The translations under genes and the position numbers were made by a program. Below are positions 41,787 to 50,453 of a DNA stretch of 64,000 nt, in pieces. The notes beneath the pieces were generated by a model. It made no database searches, was not told the origin of the DNA, and was given only the letters and a program-made list of their open reading frames with translations. Source of the DNA: Labrys monachus (GTDB taxonomy: Bacteria; Pseudomonadota; Alphaproteobacteria; Rhizobiales; Labraceae); NCBI RefSeq assembly GCF_030814655.1, contig NZ_JAUSVK010000001.1:2251501-2315500 (forward strand), in the 5' to 3' direction. Position 1 is the stretch's first letter. Each line of letters starts with the position of its first letter.

Positions 41787-43217
41787 TCAGGACGGCGACC
41801 CCGTCCGGTCGGGAATGCGGATGCGGAACGTCGCGCCCGGGCTCTGGTCGAGGAGGGTCAGCATGCCGCCATGGGCCCGCACCAGCTCGGCCGCGATCGC
41901 CAGGCCGAGCCCCGATCCACCCGGCCGCGTCGAGCCGGCGAAAGCCTCGAACAATCTCTGCCGCGCCCGTTCCGGCACGCCGGGGCCGTCGTCGGCGACT
42001 TCGATGATCACCGCCGCGCTGTCGCGCCGGCACATCACGTGGATGCGGCCCCGGCCGTCCTCGGTCCTCGCCTGGGCTTCGAGCGCCTGCAGCGCGTTGC
42101 GGCACAGATTGAGCAGGATGCGCGAGAGATGGTCGGGGTCGGCATCGATGTGCAGGTCCGGCTCGATCTTCTCGTACCAGACGATGCCGTCCTCGCCGCC
42201 GAGCCCGAGCAGTTCGCGGGTGTCGGTGACGATCGGCGCCACCGGGATCATGCGCCGGGACGGCAGCTGTTCCGCCGCCCGGCCATAGGACAGGGTGGAC
42301 TGGCAGAAGGCGATGGCGCGATCGAGCGTCTGCAGCAGCTTCGGCGCGAAGCGCTGCACCAACGGATCCTCCGAATCGGTCAGGCGGTCCGAGAAGAGCT
42401 GCGCCGCCGCCAGGAGATTGCGAAGATCGTGGTTGATCTTGGAGACGGCGAGGCCCAGCGCGGCGAGGCGGCTCTTCTGCTGGAGCATGCCCAGAAGCTG
42501 GCGCTGCATCGCCGCCAACTCGCGTTCGGCGACGCCGATTTCGTCGTTGCGCCGCGACGTCTGCACGATGCGCGAGCCGTCTTCCGGATTGTCGCCGAAA
42601 TGCATCATCGCGAAGGTCAGGCGGCGCACCGGCCGGACGATGAGCCAGCTCAGCGTGAGATAGACGAGGCAGCCGGTGATGGCGGAGATGGACAGCGAAA
42701 TCAGGAGGAGACGGCGCGAGGCCGCATACATGGCCTCCTTGAGGGGGGCTTCGTCGATCACGATCTCGACGAACTGCCCGTTCATCGGCGCATTGCCGAT
42801 GACGCGGATGAAACGCCCGGGAGGGGCGATCAGCGTGGCGACGGCTTCGCGGATCGACGCCATTTCGGAGACGTTGCGCAGGTCCGTCGTGGTCGCGACC
42901 TGGGGCGGCATTTCGGAGGAGGCGAGCAGGCGCTTGGTGTCGCGCATCTTCAGCGCCACCATCTTGGCCCCCACCGAATCCAGAATCTGCATGGCGAGGC
43001 TGTCCGATACCATGCCGTTCGGCGCCGCCTCCAGCACCAGCGCGGCGGTGATCGCCGACGAAATGCGGTTGGACAGCCAGTTCTGGCGGTAGGTCGCCAC
43101 CGACGGCAGATAGATCATCACCTCGGCCAGCATGCCGAACAGGATGGTGAGGACGAGCAGGCGTGCGGAAAGTCCGAAAAGGCCGGATTTGTCCTTGATG
43201 TCGGCGAAATTGGGCAC
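41787..43217 (-). CDS. Orphan sensor histidine kinase
   Basis: A 476-residue membrane histidine kinase. Two membrane segments (LLVLTILFGMLAEVMIYLPSV and LLLISLSISAITGCLVYLTLSWLI) enclose a periplasmic domain of about 130 residues; then HAMP, an H-box with KINHDLRNLLAAAQLFSDRL (HxxxN type), and an HATPase domain with ADDGPGVPERARQRLFEAF and GSGLGLAI. GTG at 43217 gives VPNFADIKDKSG as the start. No response regulator is adjacent. The signal and partner are unknown. The HATPase spacing and HDLRN box place it in the subgroup of general kinases found next to rpsO or tsaB in Hyphomicrobiales, as I recall. Confidence 0.88.
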   Translation of the reverse strand: MPNFADIKDKSGLFGLSARLLVLTILFGMLAEVMIYLPSVATYRQNWLSNRISSAITAALVLEAAPNGMVSDSLAMQILDSVGAKMVALKMRDTKRLLASSEMPPQVATTTDLRNVSEMASIREAVATLIAPPGRFIRVIGNAPMNGQFVEIVIDEAPLKEAMYAASRRLLLISLSISAITGCLVYLTLSWLIVRPVRRLTFAMMHFGDNPEDGSRIVQTSRRNDEIGVAERELAAMQRQLLGMLQQKSRLAALGLAVSKINHDLRNLLAAAQLFSDRLTDSEDPLVQRFAPKLLQTLDRAIAFCQSTLSYGRAAEQLPSRRMIPVAPIVTDTRELLGLGGEDGIVWYEKIEPDLHIDADPDHLSRILLNLCRNALQALEAQARTEDGRGRIHVMCRRDSAAVIIEVADDGPGVPERARQRLFEAFAGSTRPGGSGLGLAIAAELVRAHGGMLTLLDQSPGATFRIRIPDRTGSPS

Positions 43218-43332
43218 ACAAATTGCCTTAGTCGAAATTGCCGCGCGCCGCCAGTGTCCCAGCGATGCGTCGGCGTGCAAGCATATAGAAAGAGACTTTG
43301 CCTTTTCTCTGGCTTTTTGTCCCGGTATCGAC

Positions 43333-43364
43333 TATAGGGCCGCATCCGGACGGAAGCCGTCCGG
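43333..43364 (+). promoter_or_regulatory. Candidate promoter -10 and leader hairpin of rpsO
   Basis: TATAGG at 43333-43338 could be a -10 box with TGGCTT 17 bp upstream. CCGGACGG-AAG-CCGTCCGG forms an 8-bp hairpin at 43346-43364, about 150 bp before the start codon. S15 commonly represses its own mRNA through leader structures, so this may be part of such a control. Confidence 0.4.
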
Positions 43365-43514
43365 GTTTAAACCGCCTCCGCCGACCCCGCTGGACGACAT
43401 CCCGGCCGGGCCGAGGTGGATGGCGATCCTGGCCTCACAGGCCTCCCTCGTCGCAAGACGCTCCGGCATCATAGCGCATTTTGCGCCGTACATGCCCTGT
43501 GAAAGGAACACCCG

Positions 43515-43784
43515 ATGTCGATTACTGTGGAGCGCAAGAGCGCGCTCATCAAGGAATATGGAACGAAGGCCGGCGACACCGGCTCGCCGGAAGTGCAGAT
43601 CGCCATCCTCACCGAGCGGATCGCCAACCTGACCGGCCACTTCAAGTCGCATGTGAAGGACAATCATTCGCGGCGGGGGCTTCTCAAGATGGTGGCGCTG
43701 CGCCGCTCGCTGCTCGACTATCTCAAGTCGAGGGACGAGGGCCGCTACAAGACGGTGATCGAGCGCCTCGGCATCCGCCGCTGA
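43515..43784 (+). CDS. rpsO: 30S ribosomal protein S15
   Basis: An 89-residue S15, with the usual length and sequence ([57 protein letters not shown]). It binds the three-way junction of 16S rRNA and helps bridge the subunits. AAAGGAACACCCG precedes the ATG. As in most bacteria pnp follows, here after 349 bp. Confidence 0.99.
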   Translation: MSITVERKSALIKEYGTKAGDTGSPEVQIAILTERIANLTGHFKSHVKDNHSRRGLLKMVALRRSLLDYLKSRDEGRYKTVIERLGIRR

Positions 43785-43799
43785 GAGCGGTTTTCGACG

Positions 43800-43821
43800 G
43801 GCGCACGGTTTTCCGTGCGCC
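43800..43821 (+). other. Hairpin between rpsO and pnp
   Basis: GGCGCACGG (43800-43808), loop TTTT, CCGTGCGCC (43813-43821). It begins 16 bp after the rpsO stop and has no T-tract. It may act as an mRNA end-protecting hairpin or a partial terminator. Confidence 0.55.
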
Positions 43822-44020
43822 GCCCGCAGCGGCCTTGCAGCAGAGGGCCGCGGCAACGACATGGAGGGGCATGGCGGCATGGGGCCGCCGTGCAGCCCGA
43901 GGAGAGCAGCAGGCAAGCTGCCTCGCTACAAGAGGACGCGGGATCCGTTTTGAAGACGCGCAGGGCGCGGCAGGATCGCGCATCAGACCGGACGGGCAGC
44001 AGACCATGGCAGGATCGCAG

Positions 44021-44057
44021 GATGCATTCCTGGAGCTTTCGGCTCCGAGGATGCATC
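44021..44057 (+). promoter_or_regulatory. pnp leader stem-loop (likely RNase III/PNPase autoregulation site)
   Basis: GATGCAT, CCT, GGAGC (44021-44036) pair with GCTCC, AGG, ATGCATC (44042-44057) to give 15 bp with two single-base bulges and a TTTCG loop. It lies 76 bp upstream of the pnp start. The E. coli pnp leader has a comparable stem that RNase III cleaves so PNPase can repress itself. The remaining rpsO-pnp gap has no gene. Confidence 0.6.
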
Positions 44058-44133
44058 GCGCCGTCTTGCTCATGGCTGCTTTCGTTTATGCCTGCTTCGT
44101 CTGGTCGCCCACACAAGGACAGGATTGAACAGA

Positions 44134-46278
44134 ATGTTCACGATATATCGCGAAGAGCTTGAATGGGCCGGCCGCAAACTGACGCTCGAGACGGGCAAGA
44201 TCGCCCGCCAGGCTGACGGCGCGGTGCTGGCTTCCTACGGCGACAGCACGGTCCTCGCCACCGTCGTGTCGGCCAAGGAGCCGAAAGCGGGCATCGACTT
44301 CTTCCCGCTCACCGTCAACTACCAGGAAAAGGCCTTCGCGGCCGGCCGCATTCCCGGCGGCTATTTCAAGCGCGAAGGGCGTCCGTCCGAGCGCGAGACC
44401 CTGATCTCCCGCCTGATCGACCGTCCGATCCGCCCGCTCTTCGTCGAAGGCTATCGCAACGAGACGCAGGTCATCGTCACCGTCCTCTCGCATGACCTCG
44501 TCAACGACACCGACGTGCTCGCGATGGTCGCCGCCTCCGCTGCGCTGACCCTGTCGGGCGTGCCCTTCATGGGGCCGGTGGGCGCCGCCAGCGTCGGCCT
44601 CGTCGACGGTGCGCTCAAGGTCAATCCCACCGTCGACGAGATGAAGGAATCCTCCCTCTCGCTCGTGGTCGCCGGCACCGCCGACGCCGTGCTGATGGTG
44701 GAATCGGAAGCCAAGGAACTCTCCGAGCAGACCATGCTCGAGGCGGTCATGCTCGGCCACAAGGGCTTCCAGCCGGTGATCGAGGCGATCATCCGCCTCG
44801 CCGAGAAGGCGGCCAAGGAGCCGCGCGACTTCCAGCCTTCCGACCGCTCGGAATTCGAAAAGGCCATGCTCGAAGTGATCGAAGGCGATCTGCGCGCCGC
44901 CTATTCGATCACCGCCAAGCAGCAGCGCTATGCCGCCATCGACGCCGCCAAGGCCAAGGTCATCGCCCATTTCCTTCCCGAGGGCGCCGAGACCCCGGCT
45001 TATTCCAAGCAGCAGGTCGCCGAGGTCTTCCACGACCTCCAGGCCAAGGTCGTGCGCTGGAACATCCTGGACAACGGCATCCGCATCGACGGCCGCGACG
45101 TGAAGACGGTTCGCCCCATCGTCGCTGAAGCCGGCATCCTGCCCCGCACCCACGGCTCGGCCCTGTTCACCCGCGGCGAGACGCAGGCCCTGGCCGTCGC
45201 CACCCTCGGCACCGGCGACGACGAGCAGTTCGTCGACAGCCTGGAGGGCACCTACAAGGAGCGCTTCATGCTCCATTACAACTTCCCGCCCTACTCGGTC
45301 GGCGAGACCGGTCGCATGGGTTCGCCCGGCCGCCGCGAAATCGGCCACGGCAAGCTCGCCTGGCGTGCCGTCCATCCGATGCTGCCGCCGCAGCACGAAT
45401 TTCCCTACACCATCCGCGTCGTGTCCGAGGTCACCGAATCCAACGGCTCGTCCTCGATGGCGACCGTCTGCGGCACCTCGCTGGCGCTGATGGATGCCGG
45501 CGTGCCGCTGCGTGCGCCGGTGGCGGGCATCGCCATGGGCCTGATCCTGGAAGGCGAGCGCTTCGCGGTGCTGTCCGACATCCTCGGCGACGAAGATCAT
45601 CTCGGCGACATGGACTTCAAGGTCGCCGGCACCGAGAACGGCATCACCTCGCTGCAGATGGACATCAAGATCGCCGGCATCACCGAAGAGATCATGCAGG
45701 TCGCTCTGGAGCAGGCCAAGGGTGGGCGCCTGCACATCCTCGGCGAGATGTCGAAGGCGCTGACCGGCGCGCGCCCCGAACTCGGCGAGCATGCCCCGCG
45801 CATCGAGGTGATCACCATTCCCGTCGACAAGATCCGCGAGGTCATCGGATCGGGCGGCAAGGTCATCCGCGAGATCGTCGAGAAGACCGGTGCCAAGATC
45901 GACATCCAGGACGACGGCACCGTCAAGGTCGCCTCCGCCTCGGGCACGGCGATCAAGGCCGCGATCAACTGGATCAAGTCGATCGCCTCCGAGCCCGAAC
46001 TCAACGCCGTCTATGACGGCACCGTGGTCAAGACCACCGATTTCGGCGCCTTCGTCAACTTCTTCGGCGCCAAGGACGGCCTCGTTCATATTTCGCAACT
46101 GGCTGCGAACCGCGTGAACAAGGTCACCGACGTGGTCAAGGAAGGCGACAAGGTCAAGGTCAAGCTGCTCGGCTTCGACGAGCGGGGCAAGGTCCGCCTG
46201 TCGATGAAGGCGGTCGACCAGGCCACCGGCGAAGACCTGGAGAAGAAGGCCAAGGCCGAGGGCCAGGCGGCCGAGTAA
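44134..46278 (+). CDS. pnp: Polyribonucleotide nucleotidyltransferase (PNPase)
   Basis: A 714-residue PNPase, the 3'-5' phosphorolytic exoribonuclease of the degradosome. It begins [31 protein letters not shown], the first RNase PH domain carries [11 protein letters not shown] and RPLFVEGY, the second has [36 protein letters not shown] and [17 protein letters not shown] ([12 protein letters not shown]) and S1 ([19 protein letters not shown]) domains complete it. The ATG at 44134 is preceded by AGGA. A strong terminator follows. Confidence 0.99.
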   Translation: MFTIYREELEWAGRKLTLETGKIARQADGAVLASYGDSTVLATVVSAKEPKAGIDFFPLTVNYQEKAFAAGRIPGGYFKREGRPSERETLISRLIDRPIRPLFVEGYRNETQVIVTVLSHDLVNDTDVLAMVAASAALTLSGVPFMGPVGAASVGLVDGALKVNPTVDEMKESSLSLVVAGTADAVLMVESEAKELSEQTMLEAVMLGHKGFQPVIEAIIRLAEKAAKEPRDFQPSDRSEFEKAMLEVIEGDLRAAYSITAKQQRYAAIDAAKAKVIAHFLPEGAETPAYSKQQVAEVFHDLQAKVVRWNILDNGIRIDGRDVKTVRPIVAEAGILPRTHGSALFTRGETQALAVATLGTGDDEQFVDSLEGTYKERFMLHYNFPPYSVGETGRMGSPGRREIGHGKLAWRAVHPMLPPQHEFPYTIRVVSEVTESNGSSSMATVCGTSLALMDAGVPLRAPVAGIAMGLILEGERFAVLSDILGDEDHLGDMDFKVAGTENGITSLQMDIKIAGITEEIMQVALEQAKGGRLHILGEMSKALTGARPELGEHAPRIEVITIPVDKIREVIGSGGKVIREIVEKTGAKIDIQDDGTVKVASASGTAIKAAINWIKSIASEPELNAVYDGTVVKTTDFGAFVNFFGAKDGLVHISQLAANRVNKVTDVVKEGDKVKVKLLGFDERGKVRLSMKAVDQATGEDLEKKAKAEGQAAE

Positions 46279-46321
46279 GATCTCCTCCCGAGCCCGGGAA
46301 TCTCCGGCGCGTAACGATCAT

Positions 46322-46348
46322 GGGCGGCCCTCGCGGGCCGCCCTTTTT
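46322..46348 (+). terminator. Intrinsic terminator of pnp
   Basis: GGGCGGCCC (46322-46330), loop TCGC, GGGCCGCCC (46335-46343), then TTTTTC. It lies 43 bp after the pnp stop codon and 47 bp before the ycaO-like start. Confidence 0.95.
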
Positions 46349-46395
46349 CTTGGGACGGTGTAGACTGCGGGCGTCCCCACGACAGGAAGCCCGGC

Positions 46396-47649
46396 ATGGC
46401 GCTGCCCTCTCTCCACCCGATCGACCTTCGTGCCGAGGCCGGAACGGCGTTGCTGCAGGCGGTGTCGGACCAGGCCTCGCCTGCTCTGGCCGCCGTCGCC
46501 GCCCGTCTTGCGCGCGCCTTTGCGGTCCGCTCTCCCTTCGCGCCGGGACTTGTCTGTATCGGCGGGGAGGTCGTGCTCGACGCTGCGGCTTCTCTCGCCA
46601 ATAGGGCTCCGCGCCTGAGCGTCACCGGCAATGGCGAGACGGCGGAGGCCGCCTTCATTTCCTGCCTCGGCGAGACGGCCGACCTGCTCTCGCAATTCGA
46701 AAGGGACGGCGATATCGCCGCCCAGGGCGGCCCGGCCGGCCTGCCGGGGAGCATGGCCGATGGCTGGATCGGGGCTGGGGCGATCGGCGCGGGCCGGGCC
46801 CTGGACTGGATGGCCGGTGTCGAGGCGGCCTCCGGCGACCCCGTTCTCCTGCCCGCCGATCTCTGCCTGCGGCGTGACCCGGCAAGGCGCGTCCTGGCGC
46901 CGGCCGGCGCCTTGTCGGCCGGGGTCGCCGCCGGGCCCGACCGGGAACGGGCCGCGCTGCGCGCCATCCTCGAGCTCTGCGAACGCGATGCGGCGGCGCT
47001 CTGGTGGTTCGGCGGCCGCGCGCCGCGGCATTTCGCTGCGGACCATCCGGCTGGCCTCGCCGGCCGCGCGCTGGTGGGGCGCCTGAGGCGGGGCGTGGAG
47101 GGCCGCCGCACGCTGCTCCTCGACATCACCGCCGATCCCGGCGTGCCGGCCGTCGCCGCCCTGTCGATGGATGGGGACGGCCGGGGCCTCGCCTGCGGCG
47201 TCGCCGCGCGGCTCGCCCCGGAAGAAGCCGTCGCGGCGGCCGTGCTCGAAATGGCCCAGATGGAATTGTCGGCGCCGATTGCCGCGGCCAAGCTGGCCGA
47301 ACGCGGCGAGGCCGGGCTCAACGAGGCGGACCGGCGCCATTTGCGCCGGGCCGCCTTTCCGGCTGCCGGGTGTCCCCTTCTCGAAAGCGCCGGCCTCTCC
47401 AACGCAGCGGCGCTCTTCGACGGCAGCAGCCGGACCGGCGCTCTCGATCGGCTCGTCGGCCATCTCCGCGAGCGCGGCATCCGCATTTTCCTGGTGGATC
47501 TGTCGCGGGGCGATATCGGCATCGCCGTCCTGCGCGCGGTCTCTCCCGACCTTCAGCCCTATTCTCGGGACGTGACGGCGAAGCGCCTGGAAACGTTGCG
47601 GAACATGCCGGGTCACGGAGAGTTCGCCGACGGCTTGCCGCTCTTCTAG
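46396..47649 (+). CDS. Stand-alone YcaO-family protein
   Basis: A 417-residue YcaO-domain protein. YcaO enzymes use ATP to phosphorylate a peptide amide and so form azolines, thioamides or amidines, or support S12 beta-methylthiolation. Conserved elements are TGNGETAEAAFISCLGETADLL (first motif), the ATP-binding ALRAILELCERDAAALWWFGG (E-x-x-ERD...WW), and GLACGVAARLAPEEAVAAAVLEM. The proline-rich C-terminus typical of azoline-forming cyclodehydratases is absent (it ends ADGLPLF). AGGAAG precedes the ATG. No TfuA, ocin-ThiF, dehydrogenase or obvious precursor peptide is adjacent. It is followed, after 125 bp of repeats, by a BTAD regulator on the same strand. The substrate is unknown. Confidence 0.85.
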   Translation: MALPSLHPIDLRAEAGTALLQAVSDQASPALAAVAARLARAFAVRSPFAPGLVCIGGEVVLDAAASLANRAPRLSVTGNGETAEAAFISCLGETADLLSQFERDGDIAAQGGPAGLPGSMADGWIGAGAIGAGRALDWMAGVEAASGDPVLLPADLCLRRDPARRVLAPAGALSAGVAAGPDRERAALRAILELCERDAAALWWFGGRAPRHFAADHPAGLAGRALVGRLRRGVEGRRTLLLDITADPGVPAVAALSMDGDGRGLACGVAARLAPEEAVAAAVLEMAQMELSAPIAAAKLAERGEAGLNEADRRHLRRAAFPAAGCPLLESAGLSNAAALFDGSSRTGALDRLVGHLRERGIRIFLVDLSRGDIGIAVLRAVSPDLQPYSRDVTAKRLETLRNMPGHGEFADGLPLF

Positions 47650-47694
47650 ATGTGCATTGCCATCGGGCGGCATGCCGTGCCATTCTCATTCATA

Positions 47695-47739
47695 ATCTTC
47701 CAAAGGAACTCGTCTTCCGTTGGAAGACGGATCTTCCAA
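47695..47739 (+). promoter_or_regulatory. Spaced TCTTCC repeats upstream of the BTAD regulator gene
   Basis: TCTTCC occurs at 47696-47701, 47713-47718 and 47732-47737 (spacings 17 and 19), the outer two as ATCTTCCAA. An inverted GGAAGA (47722-47727) makes CGTCTTCC-GTT-GGAAGACG (47711-47729) and TGGAAGA-CGGA-TCTTCCA (47721-47738). Regulators with BTAD/OmpR-like DNA-binding domains often bind direct heptamer repeats, so this looks like an autoregulatory operator. Confidence 0.55.
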
Positions 47740-47774
47740 GAGGGGCGAGGGCCTTGGGGATTGCCTTGCAGGAT

Positions 47775-49808
47775 ATGTCGAACGCGGCAGCCGACGGGGC
47801 CGGGAGCGCTGGGGAGCGCCCGGTGCTGATTCTGCGCGTGCTCGGTGATTTCTCGGCCAGTTTCAACGGGCGCAGGCTCGACCTGCCCAAGCGCAAGACG
47901 CGGGCGCTGATCGCCTATCTGGCGTTGTCGGACAACGCCCATGACACGCGCGAGCGCCTGGTCGGGCTGCTGTGGAGCGAGAGCGACGAGGAGCGGGCGC
48001 GCGCCTCCCTGCGGCAGGCCGTGCACGACATCAAATCCGCCTGCGACGCCGTCGGCTTCGACGGCTTCCGCCCCGGCAAGCTGACGCTCTCTCTGGAGCG
48101 CGGCCGCTATCAATGCGACGTCGACGAGATCATCGCGGCGATCGTGCGTCAGGACGTGCCGGAGCGCCTGCTGTCGACCCAGCGGCTGCCCGATGCGCTG
48201 CTGGAGGGCCTCGACGATCTCGATCCGGCCTTCCAGATCTGGGTGCAGACCCGGCGCCAGCTCCTGCACGACCGGCTGACCCTGGGCCTGGAGGCCCTGC
48301 TGCCGCCCGAGGGCAGCGGCATCGATTCCAGCGCCGTGGCGACCGCCCTGCTCAATCTCGACCCGACCCATGAGCCCGCCTGCCGGCATCTCATCCGCGC
48401 ACGCGCCGCCCGGGGCGACATCGGCGCCGCGATGAAGGCCTACAAGACGCTGTGGGACGTGCTGGAGGCCGATTTCGATATCGAGCCTTCCAAGGAGACG
48501 CAGGACCTCATCGTCGAGATCAAGCAGCAGGCGGACTGGAGCGCGACGCGCCCGAGCCGGCCCGCGGCGCTGCAGAGCCAACCGGTCTGGGCCAAGGGCG
48601 TCCTGATTTCGGTCTGCCCCTTCGATGCCGGCGGCGTGCCGACCGACAAGCGCTACGTCGTCGACGGCTTCCAGCACGAGCTGATCGCCTGCCTGATGCG
48701 CTTTCGCGAATGGTCCGTGCGCCCCCTGGCGCCCGACCAGAAGCCCGTGCCGGCGAGCTGGTTCGCGCCGCCCGAATATGTGGTCGAGGGCACGACCTAT
48801 GAATCGGGCGGCGAGATCCGGCTCATCATCACCTTCCGTGACGCGGCGACCTCGATCTGCGTGTGGAGCGAGCGTTTCAAGCTGTCGCTGGCGACCTGGC
48901 TCGAAATGCAGCAGCAGATCGTCCGCAAGATCGCCACCGCCCTGAATGTGCATCTGTCGGCGGAAAGGCTCAGGCGCATCGGCGTCGAAGGCAGCATCGC
49001 CTCCGACATCCATGATCGCTGGCTGCGCGGCCAGGCGATGGTGCATCGCCTGGCGTCGGAGGACTGGCGCGCGGCGCTCGCCGTCTTCGAGGAGCTGGTG
49101 CGCGACGCGCCCGACTACGGGCCGGCGCTCACCAGCCTGGTGCAGATGAACAACACCGAGCACATCGCGCGGCCGGGCGTCTTCCTTGACCGCGCGCGCC
49201 TCGCCGATGTGCTCGTCCTGGCGCGCCGCGCCGCCCATCTCGACCCGCTCGATTCCCGGGCCCAGCTCAACCTCGCCTGGACCCACCAGCTCGCCCGCCG
49301 CGCCGACGAATCCACTTTGCACGCTTCCCTGGCCATCGATCTGAACGGCAGCGACCCCTGGACGCTGATGTCGGCGGGATTGATTTTTGCCTATTGCGGC
49401 AAATACGCCGAAGCCAGGGATTTCGCGGCAGCCTCGGTCGATATCACGCCGCTGGCGACGCCGCAGCAGATGACCTATCTTTCGGTCATCAAGTTTCTCG
49501 TCGGCGATTATGAAGCCTGCATCGAACTCGCCGCGAATGGATTAGACGCATCCCCGGGTTTTCGGATGTGGGTCACCGCCGCCCTCGCCAGGCTCGGCCG
49601 CTCGCGAGAGGCCGCGGCCGAACTCGACAAGACCTATGTCAGGATCAGGAGCGACTGGCACGGCAAGCACAATCCGACTCCCGAAAACATGGCGCGTTGG
49701 ATGCTGCATCTCTATCCCATCGCCGTCGCCGAGGATTGGGAGCACCTGCGGGCCGGTCTCGGCGGCGCTGGAGCGCCGGTCGAGAAGGCTGCCTTCGGGG
49801 TCTGGTAA
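47775..49808 (+). CDS. SARP-like regulator: OmpR-type DNA-binding, BTAD, TolB-like and TPR domains
   Basis: A 677-residue predicted cytoplasmic regulator. The N-terminal winged helix (about residues 15-110: LRVLGDFSASFNGRRLDLPKRKTRALIAYLAL, ARASLRQAVHDIKSA) and bacterial transcriptional activation domain (to about residue 260, ACRHLIRARAARGDIGAAMKAYKTLWD) are of the SARP/AfsR type. Then a TolB-like region (VCPFDAGGVPTDKRYVVDGFQHELIACLMRF, YVVEGTTYESGGEIRLIITFRDAATSICVW) of the type found in adenylate-cyclase-linked and CadC-like proteins, and C-terminal TPR-like helices. The start is ATG at 47775, or TTG at 47754, which has a GAGG site. It may sense a small ligand or protein through the TPRs. 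Targets unknown; likely nearby genes. Confidence 0.85.
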   Translation: MSNAAADGAGSAGERPVLILRVLGDFSASFNGRRLDLPKRKTRALIAYLALSDNAHDTRERLVGLLWSESDEERARASLRQAVHDIKSACDAVGFDGFRPGKLTLSLERGRYQCDVDEIIAAIVRQDVPERLLSTQRLPDALLEGLDDLDPAFQIWVQTRRQLLHDRLTLGLEALLPPEGSGIDSSAVATALLNLDPTHEPACRHLIRARAARGDIGAAMKAYKTLWDVLEADFDIEPSKETQDLIVEIKQQADWSATRPSRPAALQSQPVWAKGVLISVCPFDAGGVPTDKRYVVDGFQHELIACLMRFREWSVRPLAPDQKPVPASWFAPPEYVVEGTTYESGGEIRLIITFRDAATSICVWSERFKLSLATWLEMQQQIVRKIATALNVHLSAERLRRIGVEGSIASDIHDRWLRGQAMVHRLASEDWRAALAVFEELVRDAPDYGPALTSLVQMNNTEHIARPGVFLDRARLADVLVLARRAAHLDPLDSRAQLNLAWTHQLARRADESTLHASLAIDLNGSDPWTLMSAGLIFAYCGKYAEARDFAAASVDITPLATPQQMTYLSVIKFLVGDYEACIELAANGLDASPGFRMWVTAALARLGRSREAAAELDKTYVRIRSDWHGKHNPTPENMARWMLHLYPIAVAEDWEHLRAGLGGAGAPVEKAAFGVW

Positions 49809-49849
49809 GTACGAATCGGGCCGCAGCTTCCGCTCGCCCGATCGTCTCG

Positions 49850-50335
49850 TCAGTGGCAAGTATTGATCGTGTACTCGCCCACGCGTTCGGCGTGCAGCTG
49901 GGCCCGCTGCGTGGCGGTCTGGACTTCCGCCGGCTTCACGTCGGTTTCGAAGATGCGGCTGTAGAACGTCGGCAGCCAATAGTCCTGCCCCGCGAGCAAT
50001 TGCTGCTCGGATCGCTCCAGCGCATCCTTGGCCGGCAGACGCAGCACATAGGTTTCGAGGGTCGCCTGCGCGAGCAGGAAGCCGAGATCTTCGTCTCCGG
50101 TGACAGGTGTATTGTTGCCATCCTCGAAATGCATTCCGACCTTGGCGGCGATGGCCTGGGTTGCGAGGTCTTTGAAGCAGGTCGGCTTGGGATATTTCGG
50201 CGGGTTTTCGACTTCCGTCGGCAGGGGTTCGGCTTCCGTCGGCTCATGGTCGACATAGTTGCGGCCCGTGGCCCACGTCTTCACGAGTTTTCCCCAGGCG
50301 AAGTTGTCGTCCACATTGATGCGATAGCGTTCCAT
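49850..50335 (-). CDS. Hypothetical protein, 161 residues
   Basis: I do not recognise this protein. It begins MERYRINVDDNFAWGKLVK after a good AAGGGG ribosome site, has no signal peptide or membrane segment, a Pro/Glu-rich stretch at about residues 35-55, and helical-looking segments (LAQATLETYVLRLPAKDALERSEQQLLAGQ). The last residues are TINTCH. It contains two cysteines. It is convergent with the BTAD regulator 41 bp away and downstream of the haem peroxidase on the same strand, with a TTGGGT-6 nt-ACCCAA dyad in the 118-bp gap. Its role may be tied to the peroxidase or the regulator. A substrate-like role for YcaO is possible but unsupported. Confidence 0.6.
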   Translation of the reverse strand: MERYRINVDDNFAWGKLVKTWATGRNYVDHEPTEAEPLPTEVENPPKYPKPTCFKDLATQAIAAKVGMHFEDGNNTPVTGDEDLGFLLAQATLETYVLRLPAKDALERSEQQLLAGQDYWLPTFYSRIFETDVKPAEVQTATQRAQLHAERVGEYTINTCH

Positions 50336-50453
50336 AGTTTCCCCTTCCAGCGAAAAACCGCTCAAGCATGATATTCAATTCAGTCGCAGTTCACTACTTT
50401 GTCCCTTGGGTAGTCTCACCCAAAGATCTCGTCATTTCCAGCGGAACTGATCG

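Noticed and set aside
44086-46098. Open frame of about 670 codons antisense to pnp
   Set aside because: Antisense shadow of a strongly conserved gene.
47004-47774. N-terminal extension of the BTAD regulator back into the ycaO gene
   Set aside because: The extension overlaps ycaO in another frame and is Arg/Pro/Gly-rich; regulator homology starts just after 47775.
49850-50335. The 161-residue protein as a YcaO precursor peptide
   Set aside because: It is too long, has no core-like Cys/Ser/Thr-rich end, and lies on the opposite strand beyond the regulator; kept only as a remote possibility.
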